Shown in pieces: positions 16,867 to 24,607 of a stretch of 40,716 bases of DNA (position 1 is its first letter; every line of letters begins with the position of its first letter). This DNA comes from Phycisphaerales bacterium (GTDB lineage: Bacteria; Planctomycetota; Phycisphaerae; Sedimentisphaerales; Anaerobacaceae): positions 2,277,595 through 2,318,310 of the forward strand of contig CP070806.1 of the NCBI GenBank assembly GCA_020343675.1, given 5' to 3'. Made by a program: the position numbers and the translations under genes. The notes below the pieces were generated by a model. It saw only the letters and a list, made by a program, of their open reading frames with translations. It was not told where the DNA came from and made no database searches.

Positions 16867-18747
16867 CTACTGATTCCTTTCCGAGCCTCGAGGTCCTTGG
16901 CCTCCCTCCGGCCTCTGGCCGCCTTCTTGTCGCGATCCTCGTCCCTGTCTCGAGCCTGCTCCCTGAAAACGCTGTCGCATCTGCTTTCGCTCTTCTTCCG
17001 ACATGTTCTCGAATCGCTGTCTCATGCTATCGCGCTCTTCGGGCGACATGTTCTCAAATCGGCGGCGCCTTTGTTCCGTCTGGTCGGCTGATGGGCCCTG
17101 GGCGCCTCCCGGCAGCGAAGATCTCCGTCCGGGTCCGCCCTGACTGCTTCCGTTGGCCTCTTCGAGTTTCTGATTCACCCTGTCCCTCATGGTATCGGAG
17201 GCATCGAAGTCATCGGGCGAGTCGGCGCCCGCCGTGCGCGAACCGGGTTCGACGGTTGCGACTCTCAGTGGAGGCGTCATCAAGACAGCCTCGCCTTCGT
17301 CGAGACCGCTGATGATTCTGATCATCCTGTTATCGTCGAGTCCGACCTCGACTTCTCGTTCCTCATAGGAGCCGTCCTGGACAACGAATGCGACATGTTT
17401 GCCCGCAACCCTTAGTACTGCCTGAACCGGTATGTACACGACGTCTTCATACTGCGCGACGACAATCTCGGCTTTGCAGCTCATTCCCGCACGCAGCGCG
17501 GTATCCGTGTCTTCCAGGAAGATGTCCGTCGGATAGACCTTGAGGTCCGGGTTCATGTACATCATTCGGGCGTCCGGCAAGGGCGCGATCGAACCGACGC
17601 GCCCCAGGAACTTTTTGCCCGCCAGCGCATCGACCGTGATGACGGCCGGGATCCCTATTTGAACTTTCTGGAGACTCGTCTCGTGAATATCCACCTGGGC
17701 CTTCATCAATGTGGCGGTCGGCAGGTTGATCAAGTCCTGCCGCTCAGTGACCTCGACACCAACATCCATCGGCTCGCGACGATCGAAGTGGCTGCGTCTG
17801 CCGGAACTGGTTGCATAAACCACCATTCCGTCCTGTGGGGCGATTATCTTGGTTTTCGCGAGCTGATCCTCGGTCTTCTTCATCTTCTCCTTTTGGCGCT
17901 GATCCTCAAGCTCTTTGGCCCGGAGGTCAGCCTTCGCCTGGATCACATCGGCAGACGCCTTGCGCTTGATGCGCTCCAGGGCCATCTCGGCCTGGTTGAC
18001 ATCACTGGTCAATTGCTCGATCTGGCGATGGTACGTAAAATGCCTCAGCAAATCCAGGTCGCTCATCGCCACATCTCGCTCGAGTCGTCTTCGTTGCACG
18101 GCCAGCTTGTCGGCAAGGTATTCGGTCTCTGAAAGGTATTTCTCCTCGTAGAGTCTCCTGGACCAGTCATTCACATCCTCAGCCCGTTTCAGGTCTTCTT
18201 CGGCCAGACGGATCCTGGCCGTAAGCTCGTTGAAGTCTTTGGGATAGAGTCCATCCACATATTGCTGCAGGTCCTGCTGGGCGAATCTGAGCGTAAGCCT
18301 GGCCACGTCAATATCGCTCTTGGCTTGGTTCTCGATGACGGCGAGGTTCTCCTGGGCAGTTATGTAAGCCGCGTCGGCCCGCTGTACTTGTATGTCCTGG
18401 TCGATGATCTGGTCCTTGAGCGTACTGGCATCCAGTTCTACCAACAGATCTCCGGCCTTGACGATGCTGCCGTCCGGCACGAGGCTGACGATGGATGTTC
18501 TTCCCTCGACCTCGTTTCTGAGTGTGATCTGCTCTTTGGGGATGATAGTGCCGGACTCCAACACGCTAATAGTCAGAGGGCCCCGTTTGGCCACAAAGGT
18601 GGCAAGATGACTTGTTGGATCGTCACTGCCCCGGACGCCCTTGAGCCATAAGACAATCAGTACAATCGCGGCGACCACGGCAATCACGCCAAGGGTTTTG
18701 ATGGATTTTAGCCCACGACGTTCGTTGCTTGCACTACCGTTCGACAT
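16867..18747 (-). CDS. Membrane fusion protein (HlyD/MacA-type) with RG-rich C-terminal tail
   Basis: Residues 18-36 form an N-terminal anchor. Next come the lipoyl/barrel-sandwich half (VLESGTIIPKEQITLRNEVE, then VKAGDLLVELD), a long coiled-coil hairpin of about 180 residues (110-295), the second lipoyl half (KIIAPQDGMVVYA) and a beta-barrel and membrane-proximal domain. This is the periplasmic adaptor linking the permease to TolC. After about residue 500 there is an unusual low-complexity extension, including a 15-residue unit, RFENMSPEERDSMRQ and RFENMSEEERKQMRQ, and ending in repeated RG/EGGQ. That tail, about 125 residues, is absent from typical MacA. The gene starts within the last 14 bases of the TolC gene. 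Confidence 0.9.
   Translation of the reverse strand: MSNGSASNERRGLKSIKTLGVIAVVAAIVLIVLWLKGVRGSDDPTSHLATFVAKRGPLTISVLESGTIIPKEQITLRNEVEGRTSIVSLVPDGSIVKAGDLLVELDASTLKDQIIDQDIQVQRADAAYITAQENLAVIENQAKSDIDVARLTLRFAQQDLQQYVDGLYPKDFNELTARIRLAEEDLKRAEDVNDWSRRLYEEKYLSETEYLADKLAVQRRRLERDVAMSDLDLLRHFTYHRQIEQLTSDVNQAEMALERIKRKASADVIQAKADLRAKELEDQRQKEKMKKTEDQLAKTKIIAPQDGMVVYATSSGRRSHFDRREPMDVGVEVTERQDLINLPTATLMKAQVDIHETSLQKVQIGIPAVITVDALAGKKFLGRVGSIAPLPDARMMYMNPDLKVYPTDIFLEDTDTALRAGMSCKAEIVVAQYEDVVYIPVQAVLRVAGKHVAFVVQDGSYEEREVEVGLDDNRMIRIISGLDEGEAVLMTPPLRVATVEPGSRTAGADSPDDFDASDTMRDRVNQKLEEANGSSQGGPGRRSSLPGGAQGPSADQTEQRRRRFENMSPEERDSMRQRFENMSEEERKQMRQRFQGAGSRQGRGSRQEGGQRPEGGQGPRGSERNQ
16972..17061 (-). repeat. 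Two tandem 45-bp units coding a 15-residue repeat
   Basis: Units 17061-17017 and 17016-16972 encode RFENMSPEERDSMRQ and RFENMSEEERKQMRQ, in frame, inside the tail of the membrane fusion protein. They share ACATGTTCTC on the plus strand at 17001 and 17046, exactly 45 bases apart. The protein repeat is a charged, Met-containing amphipathic helix. Confidence 0.7.
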
Positions 18748-20683
18748 TGTCTATTACCTCCGGCGAAAACTCGCGCCACAAACCCTGTTCGTTTACCTTC
18801 AGCAAACCCAAATCGCGCTGGAGCTCCAATTCGGCGATGCGATAATCTACAACCTGGCGGGTCAAAAGGTTCTTGGCCGTAAGAAGTGCATCCTGGGCCT
18901 CCAGCAGGTTACGGATTTCCGTTCGTCCGGCCTCGAGGAAGTACGTCGTGCTTCGGACGCGTTTTTCCGCAACGACGACCGACTGGGCCTGGATTTTGAG
19001 GCTCTCCCGGGATTCAAGAAGGGAACGCAGCTCTCTGCGAATGGATAGCTTGATCTGATCTTCAAGTGTCTGCACGCTTCGTGTGGCTCGTTCCAGATTG
19101 ATCAGACTGTTGCGATAGTCATTCCGCTCCCGCGTGCGCTCAATGGGCAAGTCAAGCGTCAGTAATGCCGCATAGTCGCCCCGGTCGAATCGCAGGCTGC
19201 CATCGTCGTCCGTATCTGAAATGCGGGCCGTCCCGCCTAACGTCAATCCAGCTCTCAAGGCGTCCGCCCTGACCACGACGTCTCTCTGGGCGTCATAGAC
19301 CTCGCCGATGGCCACCTGCAAATCCAGCCGGTTCTTCAGGGCCAGCTTCAGCGCGAGCGCCCCGTCGATTTCCAGCGGCCCGGCGTCTTCATAGCTGGCC
19401 GGCACCAACTGGACGGCAGCGTCTGCAGGAGGAGCGGTCTCGGACGCCTCTCGCTGCGACGTTGCCCTTATCCCTTGGAGGACATCTTCGGCGCGGCCTC
19501 GCAACTGCACGAGGTCATTCGGGTCGAGTTCGATCAGGGCGTCTATTGGAAGACCGATGGTGTTCTTGAACGAATCGAGGCTGTTTTTGAGCCGCTCCTG
19601 GGCGGATATCCAGCCATTGCGAGCGCTCAGTTCGCGCTGGACCGCCTGATCCACATCGATTTCACGTATTCGGCCGGCGTCCGCCCATCTGCTTGACCAG
19701 CGGGCCGACGCAACCGAACTGCGATAGTCCTCCTGTGCATTTGCCACGGCGTCCATCTGGCGCAACACGTCAAAATAGCCCTGGGCAATACTGACAGCGA
19801 ACGTACGTTTGTAGCGTTCGAAATCCCACAGCTCGTAGATGACGTTTCGCTCGGCCTGAGTCAGGGGCTCGGCGGCAATATGCTCGCCCGAGCCTCGCAT
19901 CAAGGGAATCGATACCGTTGCATCCCCGCTCAGACCCAGGGACGACGCGCCGCCTTGTGTCAACAGATTCGCCAGGTTGATCGCCATCGCAGCGCTCATG
20001 TCGGTCCCGTCTCTCAGACTCCGGCTCAAGCCCGCTGCGGCACTGTTCTCGATCTCTGTGGCCGTGGTGTCGGTGCTGAGTACGCTTTCGGCCTGGGCGC
20101 TGAAAATGTTTCGAAAGTCATTCCGTGTCAGATCAAGAGCCAATGCCGCCCGAAAGACATCTTCTTTGCGAGACTGATATTCGAGACTGTTGCCGGCCCC
20201 TACTTCAAGTGCCTGTACCAGCGAGAGCTTGAGCGGCTTGTCGGGTTCCACCGCCACGTGGGTCAGACGGCCGGAAGGCGCGGCCTGCGGGTAATTGGGC
20301 TCGGGCCAATGTTCAATAGACGTGAGCTGGCCCGTGCCGAATGACGCCTCGGACGAATAGGTGAGATTCTGCCCCTCCAAGAGGCGATGGCGAAGGATGT
20401 CGCTGGGGCGTTCGATGCTGAATGGCTCAGTCGCTCCGAGCGCTTCTTCTTGCTTGGCCGTGATGATATCCGAGGCGACTTCGTCGGCTTCTGTGCGATA
20501 TGTCGCGGGGGACCGGCAACCGGCAAGCGCCAGTAAAACCAGTGCCACCGCTGTAAGACAACGCTTCGGCCGATCCGTTTCCGGCCCACGCAATTGCTCG
20601 AGAAAAGCGCTACGAATAAAATCCTCCGTATAGACCCGCGCCCTGCATGCATTGAAGTCCATCATATCTATCCAACCACCCAT
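18734..20683 (-). CDS. TolC-like outer-membrane efflux lipoprotein (cassette 1)
   Basis: This 649-residue protein has a lipoprotein signal near residues 42-56 (TAVALVLLALAGC), with the lipobox LAGC; the ATG at 20665 may be the true start, since no ribosome binding site is clear at 20683. Two TolC-family helical repeats follow: SLVQALEVGAGNSLEYQSRK, PLMRGSGEHIA, QAERNVIYELWDFERYK, then LALKNRLDLQVAIGEVYDAQ and the second helical set. It should form the outer-membrane channel. It heads the four-gene cassette and overlaps the fusion protein by 14 bases. The C-terminal helical ending NLLEAQDALLTAKNLLT is shared in type with the TolC of cassette 2. Confidence 0.88.
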   Translation of the reverse strand: MGGWIDMMDFNACRARVYTEDFIRSAFLEQLRGPETDRPKRCLTAVALVLLALAGCRSPATYRTEADEVASDIITAKQEEALGATEPFSIERPSDILRHRLLEGQNLTYSSEASFGTGQLTSIEHWPEPNYPQAAPSGRLTHVAVEPDKPLKLSLVQALEVGAGNSLEYQSRKEDVFRAALALDLTRNDFRNIFSAQAESVLSTDTTATEIENSAAAGLSRSLRDGTDMSAAMAINLANLLTQGGASSLGLSGDATVSIPLMRGSGEHIAAEPLTQAERNVIYELWDFERYKRTFAVSIAQGYFDVLRQMDAVANAQEDYRSSVASARWSSRWADAGRIREIDVDQAVQRELSARNGWISAQERLKNSLDSFKNTIGLPIDALIELDPNDLVQLRGRAEDVLQGIRATSQREASETAPPADAAVQLVPASYEDAGPLEIDGALALKLALKNRLDLQVAIGEVYDAQRDVVVRADALRAGLTLGGTARISDTDDDGSLRFDRGDYAALLTLDLPIERTRERNDYRNSLINLERATRSVQTLEDQIKLSIRRELRSLLESRESLKIQAQSVVVAEKRVRSTTYFLEAGRTEIRNLLEAQDALLTAKNLLTRQVVDYRIAELELQRDLGLLKVNEQGLWREFSPEVIDNVER

Positions 20684-20830
20684 CGTAGCACAAATGAAGT
20701 TTCATCCCATGGCCATTTCCATTGCTACCAGACAGTAATTGTCCGTCATTCGGTAACACGTTTAGACGCCTTTGTCAGCACAAATATTGCAAAAAACCTG
20801 CGAATGCCGCGTTAGAACCGCGAAATTTTG

Positions 20831-20859
20831 TTGCAAAACCCGTGAAATGGGTGTAGATT
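20831..20859 (+). promoter_or_regulatory. Candidate promoter of tRNA-Cys
   Basis: TTGCAA (20831-20836) and TAGATT (20854-20859) are separated by 17 bases. The predicted start is about 12 bases before the first base of the tRNA, a normal distance for a tRNA leader. Confidence 0.45.
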
Positions 20860-20877
20860 CAGATTGACCCTTGCTCT

Positions 20878-20951
20878 GGCGGCGTAGCCAAGCGGCCTAA
20901 GGCGACGGTTTGCAAAACCGTTATTCGCCGGTTCGAATCCGGCCGCCGCCT
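20878..20951 (+). tRNA. tRNA-Cys (anticodon GCA)
   Basis: The 74-base cloverleaf is complete. The acceptor stem GGCGGCG pairs with CGCCGCC (20944-20950) and the discriminator is U (20951), as expected for cysteine. The D stem is GCC/GGC, the anticodon stem ACGGT/ACCGT (20905-20921) frames a TTGCAAA loop with anticodon GCA at 20912-20914, and the T stem GCCGG/CCGGC frames TTCGAAT. The 3' CCA is not encoded. It sits 73 bases upstream of the PilZ gene. Confidence 0.97.
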
Positions 20952-21023
20952 GTTCGTTTTCCCGGTCTGGGTAGGGATGGCTCCACTTACTTGTAGCCGA
21001 ATTACGAAAAAGGAGGCTCAGCG

Positions 21024-21794
21024 GTGTCAAGAGTGGGAAAGACCAACGAGAAGAGAGCAGAGCAACGATTGCGATATCGCTGGCCCGTTCGCTTCGCTGT
21101 GAAGGCCGGGCAAAAACCCCTCTCCGGCCAAGCCGTTGATATCACCAGCCGGGGCATGGCTTTCCTTTACCACCCCGGCGAGAACTGTCCGCGTCCTGAT
21201 CAGCTCATCACAGCCAATTTCGGCACGCCCCATTTCAACGCTCACGGTTCGTTCGATACCGTATTCTTCAATCGCGTCGGCCGGGTCTGTCGGGTCGATA
21301 GCCTGAGTGGGAAGATCAGTCGCGTGGCCATTCAATTTGCCGAGCCACTCTTCTTCAAGCCGGGTGAACAGAACATCAGTGACTCTGATGCGCAACAAAG
21401 ACTTGAGGCCAAGGCGCGTTCCGTTATCAAGGCCAGGCAAAAGACCGGCACACGTGATGAGGCTTTAGTCGAAGCGGAAAATAGAGCTCGAGCGGAGACT
21501 CAACGATGGGTTAAGACAGAGAAGGAAGCGCAGAAGAAGGTGCGGGCCTGTGCAAAGCAGATAGCCAAAGTGCGGGCCGAGGCTGCGGGAGAAATAGCCA
21601 GGGTCAGCGCCGAGGCGGCAAATGCAATCGCCGGAATCGAGGCGGAATTCACCGCCAAGGCGGCAACCGGTGACCGGGCAAAGGACCCGGGTGTCGAAAA
21701 GAAGAACGGCAAACAAGATGCAGGACAGGCCAGGGACCAGCGCTTGCTGAAGAAGGTCGATTCGTTCATTACCGACAAGAGCAAGGTCTTCTGA
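21024..21794 (+). CDS. PilZ-domain protein with a C-terminal coiled coil
   Basis: GTG 21024 has an ideal AGGAGG seven bases upstream. Residues 10-110 form a PilZ domain: an RxxxR-type start (RLRYRWPVR, 15-23) and DITSRG (39-44), a variant of the D/NxSxxG motif; both contact cyclic di-GMP in this family. Residues about 115-220 are a long Ala/Lys/Glu-rich coiled coil, and the last 30 residues are basic and charged. No membrane segment is visible, so it is a cytoplasmic c-di-GMP effector that probably dimerises or docks through the coiled coil. Its stop overlaps the start of the macrodomain gene by one base (TGATG). Confidence 0.85.
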   Translation: MSRVGKTNEKRAEQRLRYRWPVRFAVKAGQKPLSGQAVDITSRGMAFLYHPGENCPRPDQLITANFGTPHFNAHGSFDTVFFNRVGRVCRVDSLSGKISRVAIQFAEPLFFKPGEQNISDSDAQQRLEAKARSVIKARQKTGTRDEALVEAENRARAETQRWVKTEKEAQKKVRACAKQIAKVRAEAAGEIARVSAEAANAIAGIEAEFTAKAATGDRAKDPGVEKKNGKQDAGQARDQRLLKKVDSFITDKSKVF

Positions 21795-22324
21795 TGAAAG
21801 TGAACGTTGCAGATTGCGTTCTGGAGCTGCGCGACGGTGACATCACCGAAATGGATACGGACGCTATCGTGAATGCCGCCAACGCTCAGTTGGTTTTGGG
21901 TGGCGGAGTCGCGGGAGCAATCAAAAGCAAGGGCGGCCCGACCATACAGGCAGAATGCAACCAGATAGGCGGCACCGTTGTCGGCGGCGCCGTTATAACG
22001 ACCGGCGGTGACTTAAAAGCAGGGTGCGTGATCCACGCGGTCGGGCCTCGTATGGGCGAGGGGGACGAGGATCGAAAACTGCGTGACGCGACGCTGAACG
22101 CGCTCAAGGTGGCCGACGAGAATCACATCGAGAGCATTTCCTTGCCGGCAATCAGCGCCGGAATTTTCGGCTTTCCCATCGAGCGGTGTGCGGCAATAAT
22201 GGTCAGGACAACCGTCGAGTATCTCAAGGGCCAAACAGGCCTGCAAAGGGTCGTCTTCTGTCTTTTCGGGCGCGACAGCTACGACGTCTTTGCGAACCGG
22301 CTCGGGCAGGAAACATCACCATGA
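21794..22324 (+). CDS. Macrodomain (ADP-ribose-binding) protein
   Basis: A stand-alone macrodomain of 176 residues. It has the GDITEMDTDAIVNAANAQLV strand-loop (15-34), the glycine-rich GGGVAGAIKSKGG that cradles the ADP-ribose, and the second ligand loop PAISAGIFGFP (about 117-127), with the Ser/Ala-Gly-Ile-Phe-Gly core of the MacroD/AF1521 type. Such proteins bind or hydrolyse ADP-ribose, O-acetyl-ADP-ribose or ADP-ribosylated substrates in the cytoplasm. The ATG shares its A with the previous stop codon, and its own stop overlaps the dehydrogenase by ATGA. The three genes are thus one translation unit. Confidence 0.92.
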   Translation: MKVNVADCVLELRDGDITEMDTDAIVNAANAQLVLGGGVAGAIKSKGGPTIQAECNQIGGTVVGGAVITTGGDLKAGCVIHAVGPRMGEGDEDRKLRDATLNALKVADENHIESISLPAISAGIFGFPIERCAAIMVRTTVEYLKGQTGLQRVVFCLFGRDSYDVFANRLGQETSP

Positions 22325-23331
22325 AGGCGATGATTTTGGATGGGCAGGCGTCGATCGAGGAAAGACCATTGAGACTCGCCGATTTGCCCACGCCCTCACC
22401 TGACGACAGGCAAATTCTTGTCAAAGTCTCGGTTTGCGGTGCCTGCCACACGGACCTCGATGAAGCTGAGGGGCGTCTGACGCCAACAAAGTCGCCCGTC
22501 GCTCCAGGCCATCAGGTGGTGGGCAGGGTTGCCGACAAGGGCAAAGCCGTGACCAGATTTGGAATTGGCGACCGGGTGGGGATCACCTGGCTCTTTTCCA
22601 GTTGCGGCCAATGCAAGCTTTGCCGAACAGGCCGGGAGAACCTCTGCACACAGGCCAAGTGGACCGGCAAAGACGCCGATGGCGGCTACGCGGAATTCAC
22701 GGTCATTGGTGAGGATTACGCCTATCCGATTCCCGAGCAGTTCTCGGATGCGCAGGCGGCTCCGCTTTTATGTGCCGGAGTAATCGGGTACCGAACGCTT
22801 AGACTCGCAGACATAGCAGACGGCCAAAAGATAGGCCTGTTTGGCTTCGGGGCGTCGGCCCACATTGTGATTCAGATCATCAAACATAAGTTCCCTGACA
22901 GTCCCGTCTTTGTCTTCACGAAAACAGCGCAACACGCCGAGTTAGCCAAAACCCTCGGTGCTGTATGGACCGGCTTCTCCGGTGACCGGCCGCCGGAGAA
23001 GTTGGACAAGATTATGGATTTCACGCCGGTCGGAGAGTGTGTGCGGGATGCCCTCGCTGTGCTGGAACGAGGCGGTCGATTAGTGATCAACGCCATTCGC
23101 AAGGAAACACCCGTCCCGCCGCTCGATTATGCCCAATATCTCTGGCTCGAAAGGGAAATGAAGTCCGTCGCCAACATTACGCGCAAGGATGCGGAAGAGT
23201 TTTTGCCTTTGGCGGCCCGAATACCGATAGTACCCACAATCGAGGAATTCCCATTGACCCAGGCCAATCAAGTACTCTGCTCGATTAAGCATTCCAGGCT
23301 CCGTGCGGCCGCCGTGCTGAATGTCGGGTAA
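22321..23331 (+). CDS. Zinc-dependent alcohol dehydrogenase
   Basis: The start is at ATG 22321, overlapping the macrodomain stop; an upstream frame to 22186 is rejected. The 336-residue protein is a medium-chain dehydrogenase. Catalytic zinc ligands are Cys42 (GACHTD), His64 (GHQ, where most relatives have GHE) and Cys151 (LLCAG). The structural zinc lobe is CGQCKLCRTGRENLC (Cys95, 98, 101, 109). The NAD(P)-binding loop reads LFGFGASAHIV (173-183), with the GxGxxxH pattern. It reduces or oxidises small alcohols and aldehydes in the cytoplasm. Close to the cinnamyl-like CAD2 group in general form; the exact substrate cannot be told. Confidence 0.92.
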   Translation: MKAMILDGQASIEERPLRLADLPTPSPDDRQILVKVSVCGACHTDLDEAEGRLTPTKSPVAPGHQVVGRVADKGKAVTRFGIGDRVGITWLFSSCGQCKLCRTGRENLCTQAKWTGKDADGGYAEFTVIGEDYAYPIPEQFSDAQAAPLLCAGVIGYRTLRLADIADGQKIGLFGFGASAHIVIQIIKHKFPDSPVFVFTKTAQHAELAKTLGAVWTGFSGDRPPEKLDKIMDFTPVGECVRDALAVLERGGRLVINAIRKETPVPPLDYAQYLWLEREMKSVANITRKDAEEFLPLAARIPIVPTIEEFPLTQANQVLCSIKHSRLRAAAVLNVG

Positions 23332-23411
23332 GGAAATCTGAGCCTGGCTGGCCCCTTGTTAAGAAGGCCAATCGGTGTATTGTCGCGGCTCTTTTGATTT
23401 GAGGGATGGAC

Positions 23412-23900
23412 ATGGAGACCAGGTTCAATGCTTTTGAGATTCTCCAGATAGCCGAAAAGATCGAACGCAACGGGGCCAAATTCTACCTCAGGGCCGCGGA
23501 ATTGTTTGATGAGGCGGAGCTTCGTGACACGTACCACAAACTGGCAGCCTGGAAGGCCAGACACGAGAAAATTCTTGCGCAGAGGAGGAGGCGATTCTCC
23601 GAGAAGACCGGCGAGTTCGGAACGTTCGATCCGGACAACTACGTCTTGTCCAATCCGCAGGTGATGGCAGGGTTGGCGGTGTTCGCGACCAAGCCGGATT
23701 CGCTCAAAGGATCGCAGGGGAGCCAAGGCAGGCAGGAGATATTCCAAGACGCCATCAGAAGGGCCAAAGAGGCCGTCGTTTTCTATCGCGGGCTGAAAGA
23801 CTCTGCCCGGGACCCGGCCAGCGAAGAGACTATCGATAAGATCATCAACGAGGAAGAGCGTCACATTCGCTTGCTTGCCGAGCAGCTGGGCCGGCAGTGA
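23412..23900 (+). CDS. Ferritin-like (rubrerythrin-type) protein with an incomplete di-iron site
   Basis: ATG 23412 is preferred over 23406 because GAGG lies at a better distance. The protein is about 162 residues and all helical, in the four-helix pattern of rubrerythrin domains: FEILQIAEKIERNGAKFYLR, a second helix AWKARHEKIL, a third AIRRAKEAVVFYRGL and a fourth NEEERHIRLLAEQL. The fourth keeps ExxH (EERH), but in the second helix the Glu that precedes His by three is Lys, and in the third the usual Glu is missing. Metal binding may therefore be weak or lost. It is 74 bases behind the alcohol dehydrogenase and may be in its operon. Confidence 0.75.
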   Translation: METRFNAFEILQIAEKIERNGAKFYLRAAELFDEAELRDTYHKLAAWKARHEKILAQRRRRFSEKTGEFGTFDPDNYVLSNPQVMAGLAVFATKPDSLKGSQGSQGRQEIFQDAIRRAKEAVVFYRGLKDSARDPASEETIDKIINEEERHIRLLAEQLGRQ

Positions 23901-24126
23901 TTGCCCGATCGTTCCGACCGTCGGATTTCGATGGCCCAATCCAACGGTTATTCTGCGAGTACGCCCTCTGGTATCGCCGCCGGCCAATACTCTCGTGGGA
24001 AAGGCCCTAAATTCCGAAAAAACGGTACAGATGAAAAAAGCGTTACGTTTGATGTTATCGGTGGTACTTAACTGTGAGAATTGAAAGATGTCCTGGGCAA
24101 ATGCCTCGAGCATACGGTATCTGTTG

Positions 24127-24166
24127 AGCCCCTGCTTTCTGAATCCCTCTCCTCCAAGCAGGGGCT
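24127..24166 (+). repeat. Hairpin 1, perfect 11-bp stem with C-rich loop
   Basis: AGCCCCTGCTT (24127-24137) pairs perfectly with AAGCAGGGGCT (24156-24166) around an 18-base loop ending CCCTCTCCTCC. No T-tract follows. The core CCCCTGCT/AGCAGGGG returns in hairpin 2, and both loops carry a CCTCC run. Confidence 0.6.
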
Positions 24167-24231
24167 TCACGTTCAGTCCAAACATAGCGTGCCACGGTTA
24201 GCCTTCTCATCTCGAAGGCAGCCTTTGACGT

Positions 24232-24245
24232 GCCTGGATCCAGGC
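24232..24245. promoter_or_regulatory. 14-bp perfect palindrome
   Basis: GCCTGGATCCAGGC is its own reverse complement. It stands between the two hairpins and 48 bases upstream of the -35 at 24293. It could be an operator, but a chance palindrome is not excluded. Confidence 0.3.
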
Positions 24246-24292
24246 GGCGCGACCTGTTGGATTTTCAGCTCAGAACCCGTAGTTTTTCGAGG

Positions 24293-24320
24293 TTGACCTC
24301 TTGCCGGAAGTGCCTATGAT
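24293..24320 (+). promoter_or_regulatory. sigma70-type promoter upstream of the Slp-like lipoprotein
   Basis: TTGACC (24293-24298) and TATGAT (24315-24320), each one mismatch from consensus, are 16 bases apart. The transcript would start near 24327 and carry a leader of about 280 bases, including hairpin 2, before the lipoprotein ATG at 24608. Confidence 0.6.
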
Positions 24321-24381
24321 AAACAGAGTAGATCCGTCATCCTGGGTCATTTCAGGAAATGACGCCCTTACGTACAATCTG

Positions 24382-24425
24382 GCCCCTGCTCGCTTCATCC
24401 TATCCCTCCGCACGTCAGCAGGGGC
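24382..24425 (+). repeat. Hairpin 2, 9-bp stem with C-rich loop, terminator-like
   Basis: GCCCCTGCT (24382-24390, allowing for one extra G at 24381) pairs with AGCAGGGGC (24417-24425) around a 26-base loop containing CCTATCCCTCC. It is followed by TTTTC, so it could attenuate the transcript started at 24327. It is related to hairpin 1 in stem sequence and loop composition. Confidence 0.55.
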
Positions 24426-24607
24426 TTTTCTTCAGATTCCGGCCGCAGGCGAGGTTCAAGGGCTTGCAGCCGGGCCGGGCCGTCCTGATAGACAAGGTTC
24501 CAGGTCGAATCGTCGCAGGATTGACGTCATATTCCAAGGCCGCTTTTTTGCCTTTACTCCAGGCAGGTAATCAGTACGATAGCAGGGGCCGTCAAAGGAG
24601 CCGGACG

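Larger units (their letters stand above)
23901..24607. other. Gene-poor 0.7 kb stretch
   Basis: No convincing gene lies here. A short in-frame stretch at 24031-24084 starts like a signal peptide (MKKALRLMLSVVL) and stops after 17 codons; it has no ribosome binding site and is probably a remnant. The stretch holds two related hairpins, a 14-bp palindrome and a promoter that reads into the lipoprotein gene, each listed separately. Confidence 0.6.

Noticed and set aside
22186..22320. Longer start for the alcohol dehydrogenase
   Set aside because: It would overlap the macrodomain gene by 139 bases and lacks family similarity; ATG 22321 fits the ATGA junction.
24301..24570. 89-codon frame covering hairpin 2
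   Set aside because: It has no ribosome binding site and the product is not family-like; the region is better explained as a leader.
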